The notes below the pieces were generated by a model that saw nothing but the letters and a program-made list of their open reading frames with translations, was not told where the DNA came from and made no database searches. Shown in pieces: positions 63,831 through 64,000 of a stretch of DNA of 64,000 nt. Numbering within the stretch: the stretch's first letter is position 1; the number at the start of each line of letters is the position of its first letter. The DNA comes from UBA7957 sp965224675 (GTDB taxonomy: Bacteria > Pseudomonadota > Gammaproteobacteria > Granulosicoccales > Granulosicoccaceae): NCBI GenBank assembly GCA_965224675.1, contig CBDDAA010000004.1, positions 2,294,001 to 2,358,000 of the forward strand, written 5' to 3'. Both the position numbers and the translations under genes were made by a program.

Positions 63831-64000
63831 ATGAGCAACATTGAAAGCATAAATAAATCCAAAACATCAAGCATGGATTGGACCGTAGTAGATACTCTTC
63901 GGAGTCTTTTGAACGACCTGGAAAGAGGGGACGTTAAATACAACAAGTGTTTTATTTGTCTTCTTGATAGCCAAGATGATCGATACAGCACTGGATTTAG
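63831..64000 (+). CDS. Unknown protein, 3' end outside the window
   Basis: The frame starts at ATG 63831, 13 bases after the HTH gene, and is still open at base 64000. The 56 visible residues (MSNIESINKSKTSSMDWTVV, RSLLNDLERGDVKYNKCFIC) are not recognised. Confidence 0.5.
   Translation, partial: MSNIESINKSKTSSMDWTVVDTLRSLLNDLERGDVKYNKCFICLLDSQDDRYSTGF

Overview
The window is a stretch of a gammaproteobacterial chromosome of low to middling GC. The clearest sign is the gene order csrA - lysC - alaS - recX - recA - pncC, with mutS divergent from pncC and a tRNA-Ser(GCU)/tRNA-Arg(ACG) pair beyond csrA (39136-49622). This order is typical of gammaproteobacteria. CmoB, MnmD, type I MurB and DUF2970 genes fit the same lineage. 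I cannot name a genus.

Layout. 1-8855: core and housekeeping genes (cmoB end, an unknown gene, AI-2E permease, mnmD, HD phosphohydrolase, ugd, murB, DUF4332, PHP tyrosine phosphatase). 9073-12106: the export/chain-length part of an exopolysaccharide system (wzc, wza) without glycosyltransferases. 12770-39212: about 26 kb of accessory DNA ending at the 3' end of the tRNA-Arg(ACG) gene. Three copies of the tRNA 3' half (12770, 19023, 39135) divide it into two tandem parts. The left part (12770-19022) is decayed: an integrase leader without its gene, a gutted tad pilus locus, an intact IS3 element, a Fic/HTH pair (mobile mystery proteins B/A) and a broken IS3 element. The right part (19023-39180) still has an intact tyrosine integrase, matching repeats near both ends, a Schlafen-type AlbA_2 gene, a seven-reading-frame defence-type operon, an IS21-family element, a primase/DUF3987 pseudogene cut by that IS, and two small zinc-binding proteins.

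39136-53391: tRNAs, csrA and the replication/repair/translation block through mutS, nadK and recN, then a glutamine amidotransferase and DUF2970. 53642-60596: ald, a non-pyrrolysine MttB-family methyltransferase immediately followed by a large FAD/GcvT methylamine-dehydrogenase-like protein, and a CysN-CysC fusion that lacks the CysN GTPase domain. 60768-64000: tRNA-Gly(GCC), then a C5-cytosine DNA methyltransferase and a string of small unknown or HTH genes, probably the edge of another integrated element.

The most interesting system is the minus-strand operon 33724 to 22037: SNF2-like helicase, DUF3883 C-terminal part (separated by a one-base frameshift), a HEPN-like protein, a DUF1156 DNA methylase, an AAA ATPase, a DUF4276 protein and a DUF499 ATPase. 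The genes overlap by 4-20 bases or lie about 10 bases apart, so they are probably translated together. The composition (methylase + helicase + large P-loop ATPase) resembles BREX/DISARM-type defence. The AAA/DUF4276 pair looks like a PARIS-type ATPase/effector module nested inside it. Family names come from recognising motifs by eye; no database search was run.
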